Shown here: piece after piece, positions 59,344 through 64,000 of the stretch | Numbering within the stretch: the first letter of the stretch is position 1 | How the letters are laid out: every line of letters starts with the position of its first letter | Assembly (NCBI RefSeq): GCF_004349195.1 | Contig: NZ_SMLG01000015.1 | Span: forward strand, 1-64,000 | From: Flavobacterium rhamnosiphilum | GTDB lineage: Bacteria > Bacteroidota > Bacteroidia > Flavobacteriales > Flavobacteriaceae | Length of the DNA stretch: 64,000 nucleotides | Reading direction: 5' to 3' | The notes under the pieces: generated by a model | The model's database searches: none | Told to the model about the DNA's origin: nothing | Seen by the model: only the letters and a program-made list of their open reading frames with translations | Made by a program: the position numbers and the translations under genes

Positions 59344-61538
59344 CCCGGGTGATAAGTGCGTTCCGCATTTTTTTGAATATCTTCTTTGTAAAAAAGTACG
59401 TCTTTGAATTCTCCTTTTCGGTACATTTCAGCCTGATCGTAAAAATGCTTTGATTTTGGATCTCCACTGTTCCCTCCCGCAAGTAATGATTTTGCTTTTA
59501 TTTTTGTTCCAAATTCTACCGCACACACAAAACTGTTTCCGTTAGTTCCGTAGCGTTTTTTGGTGTCTTTTTGATAATTACTTTTATAAGCGGGTAGGCT
59601 ACCCCAAAGTGCCGGACCATAACCTATGGGTAAACTTTGTAAAGTATCATTGTAAGTCATATTAATGTCTCCCGTAGTTCTCTGGAAACGATTGATTTCT
59701 CCCCAAGGAATTTGCCAAGTTCCAAATTTATTTTTCAATTCGTTTATCACCATTTGTAGCTGAGGTACCAATTGGTCTGGTGTAGCGTTTTTTGCAAAAT
59801 TTATGGTGTTCTCAACTTGATCCATTTCACCTTCATTGATGTATACTTTTTGAATAATCGGGTCTAATTTATAGGCCCATTCTATGGCTAATGTTGTGGA
59901 GACAGAATTCTCTTGGGCATAATAATCCCAATTTTTTAGTAAGGTTATTGGTCCCGATAATTCGGAATAAAGGACATTATCTTTACTGATGTTTTTTTCG
60001 AAACTGCTAATTAATGATGGTATTAAAAATTCAAAGGCGGTCAGTTTTGTGTCATAACCGTCGGCAATTACTTTGTCTAACGTATAGGTATTGCCTTTAC
60101 TCAATAATCGGACAGCATTTAGTCCTCTGAAACTTTCTCCATCGGGAGCCATGTAAGGTAAGTAGTTTTCCTCTTTTGGACTATTGTCACCAGCTACTGT
60201 ATAAGGTGTAGCATTACAATTTTGCAGCCAGCCGTTTGTGGGATTGTAGGAATGAACCGTTTCTGAAACTTCGTGTAACCCTTTCCATTGCGTTGCCGGT
60301 GTTGTGCCGTCCATCACTTTAGACCAATTGAGTTTTTTATCTCGAATGGGAATATAATTTCCATGCCAGTAGGCGATGTTCCCTTCTTTATCCGCATAAA
60401 CGGTATTGTTTGAGGTATTGGCTTTCAAATCCATTGCCTTTTTGTAATCCTCAAATCCTTTTGATTTTGTTCGTACCCAACTTTGCTCCAGACTTTTCAT
60501 CGAACGATTATTCGATTTTAAGCTAATCCATTTCCCGTCCCTTTTGGCCATAATTGGACCATGATTGGTGTAATAGGTGTTGAATGTTTTAGGAATCAGT
60601 TTTCCGTTTTCCAAATATTTGATGGTTATTTTTTTCTCGATAACCGGAACTAATTTGGTATCGTATTCGTAAAATAGTTTGTTGTTTTTAGTTACGATTT
60701 TCTCGGCATACATATCCGCTACATCAACATTTGAAGAGGTATGCATCCAGCCACAGTTTTCGTTAAATCCTTGATAAATAAAAAATTGTCCCCAAGTTAC
60801 CGCTCCGTATGCATTCAATCCTTCTTCACTGTTCATTTGTATTTCTGGTCGGAAATAAAAAGTAGTATGCGGGTTGATGTACAAAATAGCATTTCCAGAA
60901 GCTGTTTTTGAAGGTGCAATTGCAAATCCGTTAGAACCTGTTTGTACGTCTTTCTCTCGTTCTATATACGCCACTTTATCGGTGTTTCCGGAATAAAAAA
61001 CTTTCAATTCTCCTGTAGAAAGTCCGGCGGTGCTTATGGCTCCAATGCTGCCGTCTGTCCAAAGTAACGGAAACCAAGGTTCAAAATGAGTCAATAAAGC
61101 AGGCTTCACTTCGGGGTGATTGTGCAGGTAAAAGTTGATTCCGTCCGCATAACTGTTTAATAATTTTTTCAACCAAGGCGCTGCTTTTTTATAATCAGCT
61201 TTCGCTTCATTGGCATCAATCAAAAGTTTAATTTCTAAATCATTATACAAAACGGATTGTCCTTTGATTTCGGAAAGTCTTCCCAGTTTTTCGATATAAT
61301 TCATTTCTACCCGTTTGAAATCGTCTTCACATTGCGCATACAACATTCCAAAAACGGCATCAGCATCGGTTTTACCATATACGTGCGCAATTCCCCAATT
61401 GTCTCTGATGATAGTCACTTGTTGCGCCAGTTTTTTGAGCCTTTCTATTGCTGCAGCTGTCGTGTTTTGTGAGAACATTGGAAAACTAAAGCAAAAAACT
61501 AAAACTGCCAGCGGTACATGGTTCTTGAAAAACTTCAT
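59337..61538 (-). CDS. Penicillin acylase-family N-terminal nucleophile hydrolase
   Basis: 733 residues, exported (signal peptide to about residue 23, FPMFSQN). Precursor that should cut itself before Ser202 in QTGSNGFAIAPS, giving alpha and beta chains; this Ser is the nucleophile. Other family blocks are IIRDNWGIAHVYGKTDADAVF near 43-63, EGNIAYWHGNYIP near 387-399 and the His/Asn-containing region after. The family cleaves amides such as acyl-homoserine lactones, penicillins or N-acyl amino acids; the substrate is not readable. The C-terminus abuts a gene remnant, but its length is normal. Confidence 0.9.
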   Translation of the reverse strand: MKFFKNHVPLAVLVFCFSFPMFSQNTTAAAIERLKKLAQQVTIIRDNWGIAHVYGKTDADAVFGMLYAQCEDDFKRVEMNYIEKLGRLSEIKGQSVLYNDLEIKLLIDANEAKADYKKAAPWLKKLLNSYADGINFYLHNHPEVKPALLTHFEPWFPLLWTDGSIGAISTAGLSTGELKVFYSGNTDKVAYIEREKDVQTGSNGFAIAPSKTASGNAILYINPHTTFYFRPEIQMNSEEGLNAYGAVTWGQFFIYQGFNENCGWMHTSSNVDVADMYAEKIVTKNNKLFYEYDTKLVPVIEKKITIKYLENGKLIPKTFNTYYTNHGPIMAKRDGKWISLKSNNRSMKSLEQSWVRTKSKGFEDYKKAMDLKANTSNNTVYADKEGNIAYWHGNYIPIRDKKLNWSKVMDGTTPATQWKGLHEVSETVHSYNPTNGWLQNCNATPYTVAGDNSPKEENYLPYMAPDGESFRGLNAVRLLSKGNTYTLDKVIADGYDTKLTAFEFLIPSLISSFEKNISKDNVLYSELSGPITLLKNWDYYAQENSVSTTLAIEWAYKLDPIIQKVYINEGEMDQVENTINFAKNATPDQLVPQLQMVINELKNKFGTWQIPWGEINRFQRTTGDINMTYNDTLQSLPIGYGPALWGSLPAYKSNYQKDTKKRYGTNGNSFVCAVEFGTKIKAKSLLAGGNSGDPKSKHFYDQAEMYRKGEFKDVLFYKEDIQKNAERTYHPGE

Positions 61539-61555
61539 TTTTATGGAATATTACG

Positions 61556-62008
61556 TTAGAGACTTACATTTCGTTTGAAAGCACAGCCCAGTTCAATTAT
61601 GGAATCGGTTTTGGCGATACCGGGAATATTGTCTATTTTTTCATAAAGAACTTTTCGCATGTGTTCATGGTCTTTCGCAATGATTTTTATATAAAGGGTG
61701 TATGAACCGGTAATATAATAGCATTCTGTTATTTCGGGAATGTTTTTCAATTCTTCGATAATTCGGTCAGAATCGTGGTCTTTATTTAAGGTGATTCCTG
61801 TGAAAGCTCCCCAATCATATCCTATTTTCTTTTCATTAATCACGGGTTTTATTCCGGTAAGTATTCCCTGTTCCGTTAATCTATTGATGCGTTGATGCAC
61901 CATTGTGTTTGATATTTTTAGATTGGCTGCGATGGCAGAATAAGCCATTCTTCCGTCTTTCTCTAATTCTTTGATGATATTGATGTCGAATTCGTCTAAT
62001 ATATCCAT
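61556..62008 (-). CDS. Lrp/AsnC-family transcription regulator
   Basis: 150 residues. Helix-turn-helix near 20-45 (RMAYSAIAANLKISNTMVHQRINRL) and a C-terminal RAM ligand-binding domain (ITECYYITGSYTLYIKIIAKDHEHM). Divergent from rocD, separated by 230 bp, so it probably controls ornithine/arginine breakdown in response to an amino acid; the acylase gene follows 17 bases downstream and may share its transcript. Confidence 0.92.
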   Translation of the reverse strand: MDILDEFDINIIKELEKDGRMAYSAIAANLKISNTMVHQRINRLTEQGILTGIKPVINEKKIGYDWGAFTGITLNKDHDSDRIIEELKNIPEITECYYITGSYTLYIKIIAKDHEHMRKVLYEKIDNIPGIAKTDSIIELGCAFKRNVSL

Positions 62009-62179
62009 GTTGTTTTAATTATAAATGATGCTTTTGTATTTGTATAAAAGTACTTATTTTTATTTATTTCGAAATACATCTGTAAATCGAATTAATTATT
62101 TAAAAATGACTTATTTTTAATCAAAATTAAAGAAATATTTTTAAATAATATCTTTTTAAAAGTCAAAACATTTATTTTT

Positions 62180-62210
62180 ATTGGTAAATTAAAAAAAAAT
62201 AGTAATTTTG
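62180..62210 (+). promoter_or_regulatory. Promoter of rocD-arginase operon
   Basis: TTG (62181-62183), 19 bases, TAATTTTG (62203-62210), ending 28 bases before the rocD ATG. Confidence 0.7.
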
Positions 62211-62238
62211 TACTTTATTATATTAAAATAGAAACATC

Positions 62239-63489
62239 ATGACACATACAGAACAAAACCTTTCTTCAAAATCTGAAGCGCTGATAGCAAAAGAGAATCA
62301 ATATGGAGCTCACAATTACCATCCTTTACCTGTAGTTTTAGAAAGAGGCGAAGGCGTTTATGTTTGGGATGTGGACGGAAAAAAATATTATGATTTTTTA
62401 TCGGCATATTCTGCCGTGAATCAAGGACATTGTCACCCAAAAATTGTTGGCGCGATGGTAAAACAAGCGCAAACACTGACGTTGACTTCACGTGCTTTTC
62501 ATAATGATCAACTGGGACCGTATGAAGAATATGTGACCAAGTATTTTGGTTTCGATAAAGTGTTACCAATGAATACAGGTGCTGAAGCGGTTGAGACCGC
62601 TTTGAAATTATGCCGAAAATGGGCTTATGAGATAAAAGGCATCCCTGAAAATGAAGCACAAATTATCGTTTGTGAAAACAATTTTCACGGAAGAACAACA
62701 ACAATTATTTCATTTTCGAATGATGAAACTGCCCGTAAAAACTTTGGACCTTTTACAGCCGGATTTATCAAAATTCCATACAATGATGTTGAAGCATTAG
62801 AAAACGTATTGAAATCAACCAAAAATATTGCAGGATTTTTAGTGGAACCCATTCAAGGAGAAGCTGGTGTTTATGTTCCTGCCGAAGGGTATTTAGCAAA
62901 AACTAAAGCGCTTTGTGAAGCACATAATGTTTTATTTATTGCTGATGAAGTACAAACAGGAATTGCACGTACAGGAAAATTATTAGCCGTGAATCATGAA
63001 AATGTACAACCGGATATTTTAATTTTAGGAAAAGCGATTTCGGGAGGTGTTTATCCGGTTTCGGCTGTTTTGACCAATGATCACATCATGAATGTTATTA
63101 AGCCAGGACAACACGGTTCTACTTTTGGAGGAAATCCTATTGCTGCTGCTGTCGCTATTGCTGCGCTTGAAGTAGTAAAAGAGGAAGATTTGGCACAAAA
63201 TGCAGCTCACTTAGGGGAAGTTTTAAGAACCGGACTTAACGAGATTGCTTCTAGAAATTCATTAATCACATTGGTTAGAGGTAAAGGATTATTGAATGCG
63301 ATTGTGATCAATTGTGATGAAGAATCTGATTTGGCTTGGAATATTTGTATGAAATTCAGCGAATACGGATTATTGGCAAAACCAACACATGGTAATAAAA
63401 TTCGTTTAGCGCCGCCATTGGTAATTACTGAATCTCAAATCCAGGAATGCCTTGCTATTATCGAAAGAGCATTAAACGATTTCAGATAA
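62239..63489 (+). CDS. rocD: Ornithine aminotransferase
   Basis: PLP enzyme converting ornithine and 2-oxoglutarate to glutamate semialdehyde and glutamate. 416 residues, class III aminotransferase. [17 protein letters not shown] near 114-130, ADEVQTG near 235-241 (Asp binds the pyridine ring) and [14 protein letters not shown] near 264-277 with the Schiff-base Lys. The arginase gene starts ten bases after its stop, so both steps from arginine to glutamate semialdehyde lie in one operon. An Lrp regulator is divergent. Confidence 0.96.
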   Translation: MTHTEQNLSSKSEALIAKENQYGAHNYHPLPVVLERGEGVYVWDVDGKKYYDFLSAYSAVNQGHCHPKIVGAMVKQAQTLTLTSRAFHNDQLGPYEEYVTKYFGFDKVLPMNTGAEAVETALKLCRKWAYEIKGIPENEAQIIVCENNFHGRTTTIISFSNDETARKNFGPFTAGFIKIPYNDVEALENVLKSTKNIAGFLVEPIQGEAGVYVPAEGYLAKTKALCEAHNVLFIADEVQTGIARTGKLLAVNHENVQPDILILGKAISGGVYPVSAVLTNDHIMNVIKPGQHGSTFGGNPIAAAVAIAALEVVKEEDLAQNAAHLGEVLRTGLNEIASRNSLITLVRGKGLLNAIVINCDEESDLAWNICMKFSEYGLLAKPTHGNKIRLAPPLVITESQIQECLAIIERALNDFR

Positions 63490-63499
63490 TCTAGTTACA

Positions 63500-64000
63500 A
63501 TGGGAAAAGCAATAAAATTAATAAAGAACAGATCCGATATTGGTGCTGGTACTCGAGGTTCTGATTTAGGAATTGATGCTATCGAAATTGCCGCAATTAA
63601 TCGAGACAGCGATTATTTTAATCAATTTGAGTTTGAAGATGTAGAAACGCATAACGAATCCATCTATGATAAAAACCGAAATGCATTTGCCAAAAGAATT
63701 GAACATGTGGTGGAACAGTGTACCAGAGTTTGTAATGCTGTCAAGAATAATTTAGAAGATCATTTTTTTCCGATAGTATTATCAGGAGATCATTCTTCGG
63801 CATTAGGAACAATAAGTGGTATAAAAGCGGCGTATCCAGAACAAACACTAGGTGTTATTTGGATTGATGCCCATGCGGATTTACATTCGCCATATACGTC
63901 TCCTTCGGGTAATATTCATGGCATGCCATTGGCTGCGGCTCTTGCGGACGATAATTTGAGTTGCCAAATCAATGAAGTAACTCCCGAAACCCAACAACAT
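63500..64000 (+). CDS. rocF: Arginase / agmatinase-family hydrolase, cut by the window edge
   Basis: Only the first 167 codons are present, starting [17 protein letters not shown] at the ATG at 63500. SGDHSSALG (His98) and [11 protein letters not shown] (Asp123, His125, Asp127) supply manganese ligands, and SGNIHGMP near 136-143 is the substrate loop. Located ten bases after rocD, so arginase (arginine to ornithine and urea) is the most likely activity; formiminoglutamase is the alternative. No stop codon before the edge. Confidence 0.92.
   Translation, partial: MGKAIKLIKNRSDIGAGTRGSDLGIDAIEIAAINRDSDYFNQFEFEDVETHNESIYDKNRNAFAKRIEHVVEQCTRVCNAVKNNLEDHFFPIVLSGDHSSALGTISGIKAAYPEQTLGVIWIDAHADLHSPYTSPSGNIHGMPLAAALADDNLSCQINEVTPETQQH

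Noticed and set aside
59297..59482. 61-codon open frame on the minus strand across the end of the acylase gene.
   Set aside because: Out-of-frame reading of the acylase gene running into the hydrolase remnant.

Overview
The window is AT-rich (roughly one third G+C by eye) and reads as chromosomal DNA of a Flavobacterium-like member of the Bacteroidota. The evidence is the set of families typical of that group (DUF4293, DUF4251, DUF3667, LETM1-related biofilm protein, BshB1, MnmD, FadN-type beta-oxidation protein) and promoters of the Bacteroidota type (TTTG, 19 bases, TAnnTTTG) in front of several genes. I found 58 protein genes, one of them cut by the right window edge, plus one pseudogene remnant and one tRNA. 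There is no rRNA, prophage, insertion sequence with a transposase, or CRISPR array.

Layout. 1-1700 holds a tightly coupled pair of unrecognised genes, one with a class III nucleotidyl cyclase fold. 1.9-9 kb holds cysteine synthesis (cysE-cysM), lpdA, an ABC exporter, truA and a phosphoesterase. 9-20 kb holds a NarL/LuxR-type two-component pair, DUF4293, rho, an RsmB-type methyltransferase, kup, a secreted protein with nine 22-residue repeats, and an Asp-box lipoprotein. 20.3-20.7 kb is a nested inverted-repeat element. 20.7-23.4 kb is a sigma factor / membrane protein / Spy-like cassette with an SRPBCC protein. 23.7-28.5 kb holds small genes, ilvE, mnmD and a divergent oxyR-dps pair. 28.6-32 kb is a bicarbonate/CO2 cluster (small secreted protein, SulP transporter, two beta carbonic anhydrases). 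33.5-36 kb holds a Tat-exported superoxide dismutase and small envelope proteins. 35.9-42.4 kb is a fatty-acid beta-oxidation operon (MarR regulator, fadN, fadA, fadE) interrupted by a four-helix-bundle gene, followed at 43-45 kb by an acyl-CoA synthetase. 46.7-50.4 kb is purL. 52-54.4 kb is menaquinone (hotdog thioesterase, menF) and bacillithiol (bshB1) synthesis. 54.5-55.4 kb is tRNA-His followed by a HigBA toxin-antitoxin module bracketed by two copies of the tRNA's terminator. 55.7-64 kb holds a PAS histidine kinase, an M28 peptidase, DUF3667, a penicillin-acylase-family protein, an Lrp regulator, rocD and the start of an arginase gene.

Most of the window is ordinary housekeeping. The parts that look accessory or unusual are the cyclase/HEPN-like pair at the left edge, the HigBA insertion behind tRNA-His, the four-helix-bundle gene with inverted flanks inside the fad operon, the nested inverted repeat at 20.3 kb, the two copies of a two-hairpin intergenic element (1.9 kb and 56.9 kb), the 66-bp tandem repeats, and a frameshifted dienelactone hydrolase remnant at 59.2 kb. 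All function calls rest on reading motifs by eye; no database search was run.
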